A stretch of 64,000 nt of DNA from assembly GCA_026003075.1 (NCBI GenBank), contig BPGO01000006.1, positions 71,928-135,927 of the forward strand. The letters run 5' to 3'. The DNA comes from Fimbriimonadales bacterium (GTDB taxonomy: Bacteria; Armatimonadota; Fimbriimonadia; Fimbriimonadales; GBS-DC). Under the pieces are notes generated by a model. It saw only the letters and a program-made list of their open reading frames with translations, was not told where the DNA came from and did not search any database. Position 1 is the stretch's first letter. Every line of letters starts with the position of its first letter. Below, piece by piece: positions 1-9,178 of the stretch. Both the position numbers and the translations under genes were made by a program.

Positions 1-438
1 AGCGACATTGCGCTCCATCCGCTGACGGCGTTCTTCCGTGCGACGCAGATGTTCCAGCCAATCGATCACATGCTTGGGGGGTAGCTTCGGGGCTTCGGCT
101 TGGGCGACGCTGGGACCTTCAATCTTGGGCGGTTGCGCCTCCAGCACACTGGGACCGTCTACTTTCGGCGGTTGCGCCTCCAGCACACTGGGACTGTCCG
201 GCCTTTTGACCTGTGCCTGCGTCAGCAGACCCGACTGCGTGCCGATTACGAACGCCAACGCCATCAGCAACAGAACTCCCACCCCAATCCCCAACCATTT
301 CGCAGTGGAGCGATGTTGGGTGGGTGGCGCTGGGGAAATGGTCGTGGGAGAACTCTTTGCCGGGGTCAACGGACGCCCACACCCCATACAAAAGTTTGCA
401 TTTTCTGGCAATGCCGCGCCGCAATGATGGCATTTCAT
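1..438 (-). CDS. Zinc-ribbon + TM hypothetical protein, 3' truncated by window start
   Basis: Manual reverse translation from ATG 438 (MKCHHCGAALPENANFCMGCGRPLTP... then TM GIGVGVLLLMALAFVIG ...), open to position 1; CxxC...CxxC zinc ribbon; GGAGGG upstream. Missing from the ORF track because there is no in-window stop. Confidence 0.8.
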   Translation of the reverse strand, partial: MKCHHCGAALPENANFCMGCGRPLTPAKSSPTTISPAPPTQHRSTAKWLGIGVGVLLLMALAFVIGTQSGLLTQAQVKRPDSPSVLEAQPPKVDGPSVLEAQPPKIEGPSVAQAEAPKLPPKHVIDWLEHLRRTEERRQRMERNVA

Positions 439-478
439 CATCCATCCCTCCAACCCAGTTGGACACCTAAAGTATACC

Positions 479-2554
479 ATGCGGTATAATCTTACAGAGG
501 CTTCAAGACCGATGAGACGGCTGTTCGGACTGCTACTGGGGTTCGCTCTACTTGCTTTCCTTTCTGCACAGGCGCAAGGTCGCGCCGTTTTGGAGGATGC
601 GCTGCGTCGCGATATTGAACGCGCCCGCGACAAAGTATTCCCCGCTCTGGTGAACATTCTGGTCGTGGACCGTTATTTTGACGGCGGTCGGGCGCAGTAT
701 TCACTGGGTGGCGGAAGCGGCGTGATTGTCTCGCCCGACGGCTTGGTGCTGACCAACTACCATGTGGCGTCGGACGCGGTGCGTCTGTTCTGTACGCTGA
801 CCACAGGTGAGCGATTGGAGGCGGAGGCGCTCTGGCACGACGCGATGACCGATCTGAGCGTGCTGCGCCTTAAACCCCCTGCGAACTCACCCAAGCGCGA
901 GTTCCCCTACGCGACGCTGGGCGATTCCGACGCGCTCAAAACAGGCGAATATGTGCTGGCGATGGGCAACCCACTGTTGTTGGCGTCTTCCGTAACGCTG
1001 GGAATCGTGTCGAACCCGAAGCGCGTGTTCCTCAATCCCTTCAACCAAGAACTGGAAGATGCAGAGTTCGAACGGGGCGATCGGTCGGGGATGCTCACGC
1101 GCTGGATTCAGCATGATGCGCTGATTCTGCCGGGCAACTCGGGCGGCCCGTTAGTGAATTTAAGAGGCGAGGTGGTGGGCATCAATCAGTTGGGCGGTAC
1201 CGGGCTGGGTTTTGCGATCCCCTCGCGCATCGCGAAGAGCGTGCTGGAGCAGGTGCGCAAGTCCGGGCGCGTCGAGCGGGGCTGGCTCGGCTTTCGCGCG
1301 ATGCCGACGGAGAAACTGCGCCGCACCGATGGCGTGCTGGTTGGCGCCGTCACGCCCAACTCGCCCGCTGAAAAAGCAGGCATTCAGCCCGGCGACATCA
1401 TTCTGCGCATCGACGGCAAACCCACCAACGCGCGATTCCCCGAAGAGATCCCGCTGGTCTACCTCCTGATTGCGGAGCTGCCCATCGGGAAAACGGTGTC
1501 GATCGAGCTGCTGCGCAACGGCGAGCGCAAGACGGTTCAGGCGCAAGTGGAACGTATGGAGCCTTACTACGGGGAAGAAGAGGAGTTCCGCACGCTGGGC
1601 TTCACGGCGCGCGACATCACCCGCCCGATGGCGCGTGCGAACCGTCTGCCTGAAGAGGGTGTGCAGATTACGGGCATCCGACCCGGCTACCCACTGGATA
1701 CCGCCGAGCCGAAACTCACCACAGGCGATGCCATCCTGCAGTTCGGCGAGCGCAAGATACGCAACCTCAACGACCTACGCGAGGCAATCGAGGCGCACAA
1801 AAATCAGGAGAACATCCCCATCGTCTTCCAGCGGCGCACGGAGACGCTGATTACCGTCATCCGCAACCGCCTACCCTCACCGCCACCGCCCAGCGCGGAG
1901 CTGCCCAAAGCATGGATCGGCGTGCGCACTCAGGTCATCACCCAGTCCGTCGCGCAAGCGCTGGGCAACCCGAACCTGAAAGGCTTCCGCATTACCGAAG
2001 TGCTGCCCTACACCGAAGCCAGCAAAGCGGGACTGCAAGTGGGCGACCTGATTGTCGCCTTGAACGGCGAGCCGCTGGACGCCTTCCGAACACAGGACGC
2101 TCGCGACCTCGAGCGACGCATCGAACGCATGGATATCGGGAGCGAGGTGAAACTCACGATCCTGCGCAACGGCGAGCAACGCGAACTGAGCGTCAAACTG
2201 GAGCCGAACCCCGCCGCCGCCGAAGCGATGCAGAGCGTGCGTCAAAACGAGCTCGACTTCGCCGTGCGCGACATCACCCCCTTCGACCGCATGCGCAACC
2301 GCTGGCGCGAAGACCAACAGGGCGTGCTGGTCACGGATGTCCCCAACGGCAGCTGGGCGCAACTGGGCGGGCTACGTACCGGCGACCTCATCTTAGCCAT
2401 CAACGAACAACCCATCCAAAACACAAAGGATTTCCAGCAGGTGATGCAGGAAGTGATCAAACAGCAGCCACCAGTGGTCATCCTCTATGTGCTGCGCGAT
2501 CGCGAAACCTCGTTCGTATTCATAGAGCCTGACTGGAAGGAAATCACTCAATAG
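479..2554 (+). CDS. HtrA/DegP-like S1C trypsin-like serine protease with multiple PDZ domains (start may be 509/511 region, MRRLFGLLLG)
   Basis: Triad motifs TNYHV, DLSVLRL and GNSGGPL all present; repeated PDZ-like G.L.VGDLI.A.NG segments; N-terminal signal-like peptide. Confidence 0.92.
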   Translation: MRYNLTEASRPMRRLFGLLLGFALLAFLSAQAQGRAVLEDALRRDIERARDKVFPALVNILVVDRYFDGGRAQYSLGGGSGVIVSPDGLVLTNYHVASDAVRLFCTLTTGERLEAEALWHDAMTDLSVLRLKPPANSPKREFPYATLGDSDALKTGEYVLAMGNPLLLASSVTLGIVSNPKRVFLNPFNQELEDAEFERGDRSGMLTRWIQHDALILPGNSGGPLVNLRGEVVGINQLGGTGLGFAIPSRIAKSVLEQVRKSGRVERGWLGFRAMPTEKLRRTDGVLVGAVTPNSPAEKAGIQPGDIILRIDGKPTNARFPEEIPLVYLLIAELPIGKTVSIELLRNGERKTVQAQVERMEPYYGEEEEFRTLGFTARDITRPMARANRLPEEGVQITGIRPGYPLDTAEPKLTTGDAILQFGERKIRNLNDLREAIEAHKNQENIPIVFQRRTETLITVIRNRLPSPPPPSAELPKAWIGVRTQVITQSVAQALGNPNLKGFRITEVLPYTEASKAGLQVGDLIVALNGEPLDAFRTQDARDLERRIERMDIGSEVKLTILRNGEQRELSVKLEPNPAAAEAMQSVRQNELDFAVRDITPFDRMRNRWREDQQGVLVTDVPNGSWAQLGGLRTGDLILAINEQPIQNTKDFQQVMQEVIKQQPPVVILYVLRDRETSFVFIEPDWKEITQ

Positions 2555-2565
2555 GAGGATCAACG

Positions 2566-3366
2566 ATGCGACCACTCTGGATTCTTGGAGTTTGTCTACC
2601 CCTAATTGCCTGGACACAGGCAACACCCGACCCCAGCGCCGCGTATAAACAGGTGCTGGAAAAAATTCAACCGAACATTGTCACCGTGCGCGTGGTCATC
2701 AAGATCGAGGTCAAGTCGGAAGAAGAGAGCGAGACGAATGAGAACAAGTTCACCATGCAAGGCGCAGTGCTGAACCGCGAGGGGTTGGTGCTGGTTTCGG
2801 GTGTGCTGCTCTCGTCGGAAAGTTTCAAACAGCTCATCGGGCTGGAGGACGACGAAGTGAATTTGACCATCTCACCCCAGAGCTTCAAGGTCATCTTCGG
2901 CTCCGAAACGAAAGAGTACGACGCGCAACTCGTCGCGACCGACTCCCAATTGGGAATTGCGTTCCTCAAGATAACCAATCTGGAGGGGCGCAGTATTACC
3001 CCCATCGCCTTTTCCAACGAGGAACTATCGGTGGGCAAGGAGCTCGTCACTGTCTCGCGCCTGCCCAAAGGATTCGACTATGCACCTTACTTTGCAACGG
3101 GACGCATTATTAGCGAAGTGAACAAGCCGCGCAAGGCGTACCTGATGGAAGGCAACATCAGCGAACTGGGATTACCCGTCTACAACATGAAGGGCGAGGC
3201 CGTGGGCGTGCTGGTCATGCTTCGACACGGGCTTAAGGACGAGGATGTGGATTTCGGGTTCCGATCCAACTTCGGTGATGACGATGGGGCGGCGTTCCTG
3301 CTGCCCGCATCGGCGTTGCGCCCGCTGATTGAGCAAGCGATGCAGCGCGCAGCGAATGTGCAATAA
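2566..3366 (+). CDS. Degenerate trypsin-like (HtrA-fold) secreted protein, probably non-catalytic
   Basis: Signal peptide, HtrA-like spacing, 12 nt after the HtrA gene; the His, Asp and GNSGG motifs are not recognisable. Confidence 0.6.
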   Translation: MRPLWILGVCLPLIAWTQATPDPSAAYKQVLEKIQPNIVTVRVVIKIEVKSEEESETNENKFTMQGAVLNREGLVLVSGVLLSSESFKQLIGLEDDEVNLTISPQSFKVIFGSETKEYDAQLVATDSQLGIAFLKITNLEGRSITPIAFSNEELSVGKELVTVSRLPKGFDYAPYFATGRIISEVNKPRKAYLMEGNISELGLPVYNMKGEAVGVLVMLRHGLKDEDVDFGFRSNFGDDDGAAFLLPASALRPLIEQAMQRAANVQ

Positions 3367-3383
3367 GCGTTCACCGCAATCGT

Positions 3384-3407
3384 GAACGGGGGCATCAACC
3401 CCCGTTC
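3384..3407. terminator. GAACGGGGG-CATCAA-CCCCCGTTC hairpin after the protease pair
   Basis: 9-bp perfect inverted repeat immediately 3' of the 2566-3366 stop. Confidence 0.55.
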
Positions 3408-3467
3408 GCATGCGCATCAACAGGAATCCGCGCGCTTGAGGCGAACTGCGAACAATGGTGAACACCT

Positions 3468-3746
3468 ATGCAACGCATCCCCGAAGCAGAAGTAGCGGGC
3501 TATCTGGAGCGCGTCCCGCAGTGGACACGCGAGGGCATTGAAATCGCGCGCACTTTTACCTTCCGCAACTTCCGAGAGGCGATGGGCTTTGTGACACAGG
3601 TTGCCCTTCTCGCGGAACGCGCCGACCACCACCCCGATATCGAGATTCGCTACAAGCAGGTCACGCTGCGCCTCAGTACCCACTCGGCGGGTGGACTGAC
3701 GGAGAAGGATTTCGAACTGGCGCAACAGATCGACCAGTTAGCCTGA
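3468..3746 (+). CDS. 4a-hydroxytetrahydrobiopterin dehydratase (pterin-4a-carbinolamine dehydratase)
   Basis: W..... F.FRNF.EA..F......AE..DHHPDI...Y..V.L.L.TH..GGLT..D signature. Confidence 0.9.
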   Translation: MQRIPEAEVAGYLERVPQWTREGIEIARTFTFRNFREAMGFVTQVALLAERADHHPDIEIRYKQVTLRLSTHSAGGLTEKDFELAQQIDQLA

Positions 3747-3747
3747 G

Positions 3748-5268
3748 ATGCGAGGTATTCCTATCGTCTCCGCGGATCAGATGCGCGCCTTAGACCGCGC
3801 CGCGATCGAGCAGGACGGTGTGCCGTCGTTGACGCTGATGGAGCGGGCAGGCTACGGCGTGTTCCAGCGTATTGCCGAGGGGTTCGCGCCCATCGCAGGC
3901 AAGCATGTCGCTGTGCTGGTGGGTAAAGGCAACAACGGCGGCGATGGGATGGTGGTCGCACGCTACCTACACGAGGCAGGCGCAAAGGTGCATCTGTGGC
4001 TTGCCTGCGCCCCCGATGAGTTCCAAGGCGATGCCGCCGTGCAGTGGCGGATGATACAGGCGTATGGCATCCCCGCGCTGCCCATTCCCGACGCGCCCGA
4101 CCCTGCCCTGTTCCGCGACGAAGACCTGCTGGTAGACGCCCTGCTGGGAATTGGCATCCGCGGCGCCGTAGGCGAGCCACTGAGTAGTCTTATCGACGCG
4201 GTGAACCGCAGTGGACGCCCAATCGTGGCGGTGGACATCCCATCGGGGCTGGACGCCGACACCGGCGCGGCACACGGCATCGCCATCCAAGCGACCCACA
4301 CCGTGACGATGGCGTTGCCAAAGGCGGGCTTTTTCCAGAACGACGGGGTGCGCTGCGTCGGCGAGTGGGCTATCGCGCCGATCGGGATCCCTCCCCATCG
4401 GCTGGAGAACCCTGAGTGCGTCGCGCGACTGCTGACCGAGGCGGAGGTGCTGGCGTTACGACCGCGCTACGCGCCCGACGCCCACAAAGGCAAACGCGGG
4501 CATGTGCTGGTGGTAGGCGGCAGTTTGGGGATGGCTGGCGCGCCTGCCTTGGCAGCAATCTCCGCCTTGCGTGTGGGAGCAGGCTTAGCGACGGTCGCAA
4601 CCCCCGCGCGGGTCCAACCGCAGGTCGCCAGTTTCTACCCCGAACTGATGACAATCCCTATGCCCGACGACGACACGGGCGCACTCACCCCACAAGGCGT
4701 TCAGTGGCTCGCGGAGCGACTGGCACGGTTCAGCGTGCTGGTGCTGGGACCCGGTTTGGGACAGCACGAGGCGACGGGCAAGGCGGTCCTGGATCTGCTG
4801 GCGGCGTGGTGCGCGTTGGAGCGTCCGCTGGTGATCGATGCCGATGGGCTAAACTGGCTGGCGCGATGGGGCAGCGATGTACCCCTCCCCAAGCACACCA
4901 TCCTCACCCCCCACCCCGGCGAAGCGGCACGCCTGCTCCGGGTAGAAACGCATCAGATTCAAGCCGACCGCTACAGTAGCGCGGAAGTGATTCGCGACCG
5001 CTATCAGGCAACCTGCGTGCTGAAAGGCGCGTACACGGTGATTGCGGAGAGTTCGGGATTGTGGGTCGCGCCGTTCGCCGAGCCGAGTTTGGCGACGGGT
5101 GGTTCAGGCGATGTGCTCACAGGCGCGATTGGCGGCTTGCTGGCGCAGGGTCTCCCGCCCTTGCATGCCAGCGCGCTCGGTGTGTGGCTACACGGCACAG
5201 CGGGACAACGGCTTGCCTGTACCGCGCGATTCGGCTACACGGCGGAGGAACTCAGTCGGGGACTATAA
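3748..5268 (+). CDS. nnr: Bifunctional NAD(P)H-hydrate epimerase / ADP-dependent NAD(P)H-hydrate dehydratase
   Basis: N-terminal YjeF_N (GKGNNGGDGMVVARYL, VDIPSGLDADTG) and C-terminal carbohydrate-kinase-like (KGKRGHVLVVGGS, LTPHPGEAARLL, ATGGSGDVLTGAIGGLLAQG). Confidence 0.95.
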   Translation: MRGIPIVSADQMRALDRAAIEQDGVPSLTLMERAGYGVFQRIAEGFAPIAGKHVAVLVGKGNNGGDGMVVARYLHEAGAKVHLWLACAPDEFQGDAAVQWRMIQAYGIPALPIPDAPDPALFRDEDLLVDALLGIGIRGAVGEPLSSLIDAVNRSGRPIVAVDIPSGLDADTGAAHGIAIQATHTVTMALPKAGFFQNDGVRCVGEWAIAPIGIPPHRLENPECVARLLTEAEVLALRPRYAPDAHKGKRGHVLVVGGSLGMAGAPALAAISALRVGAGLATVATPARVQPQVASFYPELMTIPMPDDDTGALTPQGVQWLAERLARFSVLVLGPGLGQHEATGKAVLDLLAAWCALERPLVIDADGLNWLARWGSDVPLPKHTILTPHPGEAARLLRVETHQIQADRYSSAEVIRDRYQATCVLKGAYTVIAESSGLWVAPFAEPSLATGGSGDVLTGAIGGLLAQGLPPLHASALGVWLHGTAGQRLACTARFGYTAEELSRGL

Positions 5269-5274
5269 GCGCGG

Positions 5275-5748
5275 TTAAGGACGACAAGGCGCGAGCCGCT
5301 TGCTGCCCTCCGCTGCGCCTGCGCCTGAACCCATCAGTCCCCACTGATAGCGTATCCGCACGGTCAGGTCGGGCTTGGCGGTCTTGTCAAACAGCAGGCG
5401 CATTTCGGGCTGTTGCGTGCGCGGGAATCGGCGTATCTGGATGGGCGACGCAGGCGACTTGGGTGGCTTGCCGTCCAGCAGCACTTCCATTTTGATGTCG
5501 CGCAAAGCTGACAGCGCCGTGTTGTAAAGCTTCAGGCGTACCTCCTGCTCGCCCGTGGGCGACGGCGCAATGCACCCTTCAATCACCAAGTCCGGGGAGT
5601 CAAGCACCCGATAAGCTGGCGGGATCGTCGGCTTGTTGGCGCCGGTAATGGCTCCGCCACCGCTAATCTGGTACGCCGCCACCAACGACGCCGTAAACAG
5701 CGCCACGAGGGTCAGCATCCCAATCCAAATCAGCACACTGGAACGCAT
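5275..5748 (-). CDS. Hypothetical membrane-anchored protein
   Basis: ORF with N-terminal TM (MRSSVLIWIGMLTLVALFTASLVAAY), just downstream of hpt on the same strand. Confidence 0.6.
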   Translation of the reverse strand: MRSSVLIWIGMLTLVALFTASLVAAYQISGGGAITGANKPTIPPAYRVLDSPDLVIEGCIAPSPTGEQEVRLKLYNTALSALRDIKMEVLLDGKPPKSPASPIQIRRFPRTQQPEMRLLFDKTAKPDLTVRIRYQWGLMGSGAGAAEGSKRLAPCRP

Positions 5749-5752
5749 ACGC

Positions 5753-6331
5753 TTAGCCGTTCATCTCTGCTCGCAGCACTTCCGACTTGATAATACCGAT
5801 ATAGGGCAGACTGCGGTACTGCTGCCGCCAGTCCAGCCCGTAGCCCACCAGGAACTCGTCGGGCGCGTCGAACCCCTTGTACGCGATGGGAATGTCTATC
5901 AAGCGCCGGTACGGGCGGTCCAAAAACACGCACACCTTGAGACTGGCAGGTTTGCGCCGCTCCAGATTCTTGTAGATATAGGCAAGCGTCAGCCCCGTAT
6001 CCAGAATGTCTTCCACGATAATCACATGCCGACCCGCGATAGGTTCGTCAAGGTCTTTGGTGATGCGCACCTCACCCGATTGCGACTGCGGACTGTAGCT
6101 CGTGATGGCCAGAAAGTCGAGCGTGTGGGGGATGGTCATGGCGCGGGCAAGGTCAGTCAGGAAAAACAGTCCCCCCTTCATGACCGTGACCAGATGGGGG
6201 TTTAGCCCCTCATAGTCGCGGTCGATCTGTCGTGCAATCTGCCGTACTTTACGCTTGATTTTGCGCTCATCGAGCCAGACGCGCTGGATAATCTGCGGCA
6301 AGGTCGGCTCGGGCAGCGTAGTCGTACTCAC
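5753..6331 (-). CDS. hpt: Hypoxanthine phosphoribosyltransferase
   Basis: PRPP motif VIIVEDILDTGLTL; VTVMKGGLFFLTDLAR; DEFLVGYGLDWRQQYRSLPYIG. Confidence 0.95.
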   Translation of the reverse strand: MSTTTLPEPTLPQIIQRVWLDERKIKRKVRQIARQIDRDYEGLNPHLVTVMKGGLFFLTDLARAMTIPHTLDFLAITSYSPQSQSGEVRITKDLDEPIAGRHVIIVEDILDTGLTLAYIYKNLERRKPASLKVCVFLDRPYRRLIDIPIAYKGFDAPDEFLVGYGLDWRQQYRSLPYIGIIKSEVLRAEMNG

Positions 6332-6407
6332 GCGATAGAGTATACCCTGCAGGATACCCTAATTGCTCTCGCAAATGCCGTGATATTCCCTCTCCCTTGG
6401 AAACCGA

Positions 6408-6440
6408 AAGCCCCCGTGCCCACGCGAGGAACGGGGGCTG
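6408..6440 (-). terminator. GCCCCCGT...ACGGGGGC hairpin 3' of the small ORF
   Basis: Perfect 8-bp GC-rich inverted repeat next to the 6455 stop. Confidence 0.5.
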
Positions 6441-6454
6441 CATCCAAGTCGCCC

Positions 6455-6646
6455 TTACTTCCCGCCGAACTTTTTGTAGGTCGCCTCGTCGACGAACTTC
6501 GTGAGCTTCTGCCCGTTGTACTCGGCTTTCAGGGCGTAGCGCACCTGCTTCTTGCCTGACTTGGTGGTGCGCTCGTACTTCTGGGTCTTCACCTGATTGT
6601 CAGGTACCTCGACCATTTTGCGATCTTTCACGCTGTAGAATTGCAT
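6455..6646 (-). CDS. Small basic hypothetical protein (63 aa)
   Basis: MQFYSVKDRKMVEVPDNQVKTQKYERTTKSGKKQVRYALKAEYNGQKLTKFVDEATYKKFGGK preceded by GGAGGGAGG. Confidence 0.65.
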   Translation of the reverse strand: MQFYSVKDRKMVEVPDNQVKTQKYERTTKSGKKQVRYALKAEYNGQKLTKFVDEATYKKFGGK

Positions 6647-6810
6647 AAGCCTCCCTCCTATGAATGGATTCACAGGTTAATCCACCTGTGTTGCGCCTAA
6701 TTTACCCGACACGAATCACGATTCCTGCTAAACTTCAGGTGATTTAGGGTCAAATTCGCCCTCAATTGGGGTAATTTGCCCCGCATGAGGGCGCTCCCGC
6801 ACGGCGTTTC

Positions 6811-9174
6811 CTACGGTATCATCGGCAAGTTGGGTGGAAAGCGCGAGCCTTCGGGTTGCCGCCACTGGTTGTTTTTCCCCGTCATATCCCAGAGCAGATC
6901 CACCGGCGGAACGCCGAATCGCTTGAGCCGCTCGTCGGGATCCTTGGCGTTGTCGCGTAGGGTGTTGTTGTAAATGCGGTTTCCGTCGGGGTGGGGATCT
7001 ACATCCAACGGCGTCGGCTCTGGGAACAGCTGACGCAGGCTAATCACCATCACTCCGAAGCTACCGTTACCGACAATCTCGTTTTCGTAGACCTCTGTAT
7101 TGTCCGCCGCCAGAATCATAATCCCCGTGCCTTTCAACACATTGCTAACAATCGCTTCGGGAGCGGCGAAGTTCGGCGTGTTGTTGTTAATCACGCGATT
7201 ACGCCGCACGATGCAGCCGTCTTGCACTTTAGAGGGGTTGAACGGCAGCAGGAACACGAGAATCCCGCCCGTGTTGTTGTGCACATAGTTCTCTTCCACG
7301 ATGGCGTTGACGCAGTTTTCGATTTCGATGCCGGTCACATTCTGGAACGCTTCATTACGCCGCACAACGATGTTGCGCGACTGACCGACATAGATGCCCG
7401 CGTCTTTCGTGCCCGACACCTTACAGTCTTCCACCAGCACACCGTCGCACTCGATCGGATAGACGCCGTACAGCCCCGTGTTGTGCAAAATCAGATTGCG
7501 GTAGACGACATTCCGCGCTTTGTGTACCACGACGCCGTTGCCCTGATAGTTGCGGATTTCGAGGTTCATCACCGTGAAGTCGTTGCCTAACCCCGAAATC
7601 GCATCCGGCAGGAAGTTACGCCCATCCAGCACAGGGCGCTTACCGTTCTGGATAACCCCCTCAATCGTCACGCCATGATGGATTACCAACACATTCTCGT
7701 GATAGGTACCCGGGTAAACGCGCACGACGCCGTTGCGCCCCGCTCGATCAACCGCCTCTTGAATGCTCTCACCGGGACGCACCTCCACCACCCTTCCCTT
7801 AGCCTGCACAGCCTTGTCCGTCCGCTCCGGCCGATTGCCGCGCATTGGTGCTTGAATGTGCATTCCCAAGCGACGAGGCTGTGCTGGGACAGGACTATTC
7901 AAGCCACTGGCTCGACGATGCACCTGTTTGAGCCGTCGTAGTTCGGGACTGTCGATATCGAGTTTTGTCGGTAGGTGGGGAATCTGAGGTTTGACCACAG
8001 GCAACCCTGAAGGCACGCGCTCTGGGATTTTGGGCAGGGCGCTCTCGTCGGTCAGTGCAAGCAGGAACGCGATAATGTCTGCTTTCTCCTGCGGCGTTAG
8101 CTGGAATTTGCGGATTTTGTCGTCTTGCAAGGGCACATCGAGCCCTAACCCGCGTCCCCCACCCCCTGAATAGAAATCGAGCACCTCTTCGAGGGTTGCG
8201 AATACGCCGTTGTGCATGTAGGGGGCGGTGAGTGCGATGTTCCGCAGGGTAGGAATCTTGAACGCGCCCTGTGGTCCGCCGCCGCGTCCTTTCTCGGCGC
8301 CCTCTTTCGGCATATCCCTTGGTCCGTCAGGTGGGTCGGGCACGCCGATGACTTTGAAATCACGGTTGGCAAAGGTGGGCAGTCCGTGACATTCGTTGCA
8401 GCGCGTTTTCGGCGAGAGGAACAGTTTCAGCCCCCGTTTCTCTTGGGGCGTCAGTGCGCTCCCATCACCCGCGGCATAGCGGTCAAAGCGCGAGTTGAAG
8501 CTGACGAGCGTGCGCTCAAACGCCGCGAGGGCATAGGTGATGTTTTTGAAGGTGATCGCCTCGCCGTTCTTGCCGCCAAACGCTTTGTCGAACAGTTCCC
8601 GATATTCGGGAATAGCTTTCAGCTCGCGCACCAGTTCCTCGGGGTCTGCGTTGACCTCTTCAGGGGTGGTGATGACCATGCGCGCTTGCTCTTCAAGATT
8701 TGCCGCGCGCCCGTCCCAAAATTGACGGTGGTTGTAGACCGCGTTCCAAAGGGTGGGCGCGCCGCGTGTGAGCTCGATCCCGCCCTTGCGTTCGCGTCCT
8801 GCGCCCGTTGCGCCACGCCCCAACGAGCGCGGTAGCCCATCGGAGAAACCGAGATGCGGATGATGACAATGCGCACACGACATCGTGTTATCGTCCGAAA
8901 GAATAGGATCAAAAAAGAGCAGCCGACCCAGTTCCACTTTCTCGGGCGTGGTGGGGTTGTCCTCGGGCTGAACCACCGCAGGAAACGCCTTCTGCAGCCC
9001 CGTGGCGGGGTTGCGCTCATCCAGAGGCGGCGGGCTGGGAACCAACACCCCGTCCACCATGCGCATACCTACATACTGATTTTCCAGAACCGATGCCCCG
9101 ACAATCAAAAGCGGGAGCAACGCCGTCGTTAGCCCAAACACCCAGCGGGAATTGCTCATCGTTGATGCCTCCAT
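6811..9174 (-). CDS. Di-haem cytochrome c peroxidase (MauG/CcpA-like) fused to a NosD-like right-handed beta-helix domain
   Basis: CAHCHH and CNECHG haem-binding sites in the first ~390 aa; C-terminal half has GVTIEGVIQNGKRPVLDGRN and repeated N-x-I/V-V-R-R-N beta-helix coils. Start may be the internal MSNSRW (~9159). Confidence 0.88.
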   Translation of the reverse strand: MEASTMSNSRWVFGLTTALLPLLIVGASVLENQYVGMRMVDGVLVPSPPPLDERNPATGLQKAFPAVVQPEDNPTTPEKVELGRLLFFDPILSDDNTMSCAHCHHPHLGFSDGLPRSLGRGATGAGRERKGGIELTRGAPTLWNAVYNHRQFWDGRAANLEEQARMVITTPEEVNADPEELVRELKAIPEYRELFDKAFGGKNGEAITFKNITYALAAFERTLVSFNSRFDRYAAGDGSALTPQEKRGLKLFLSPKTRCNECHGLPTFANRDFKVIGVPDPPDGPRDMPKEGAEKGRGGGPQGAFKIPTLRNIALTAPYMHNGVFATLEEVLDFYSGGGGRGLGLDVPLQDDKIRKFQLTPQEKADIIAFLLALTDESALPKIPERVPSGLPVVKPQIPHLPTKLDIDSPELRRLKQVHRRASGLNSPVPAQPRRLGMHIQAPMRGNRPERTDKAVQAKGRVVEVRPGESIQEAVDRAGRNGVVRVYPGTYHENVLVIHHGVTIEGVIQNGKRPVLDGRNFLPDAISGLGNDFTVMNLEIRNYQGNGVVVHKARNVVYRNLILHNTGLYGVYPIECDGVLVEDCKVSGTKDAGIYVGQSRNIVVRRNEAFQNVTGIEIENCVNAIVEENYVHNNTGGILVFLLPFNPSKVQDGCIVRRNRVINNNTPNFAAPEAIVSNVLKGTGIMILAADNTEVYENEIVGNGSFGVMVISLRQLFPEPTPLDVDPHPDGNRIYNNTLRDNAKDPDERLKRFGVPPVDLLWDMTGKNNQWRQPEGSRFPPNLPMIP

Positions 9175-9178
9175 AGAA

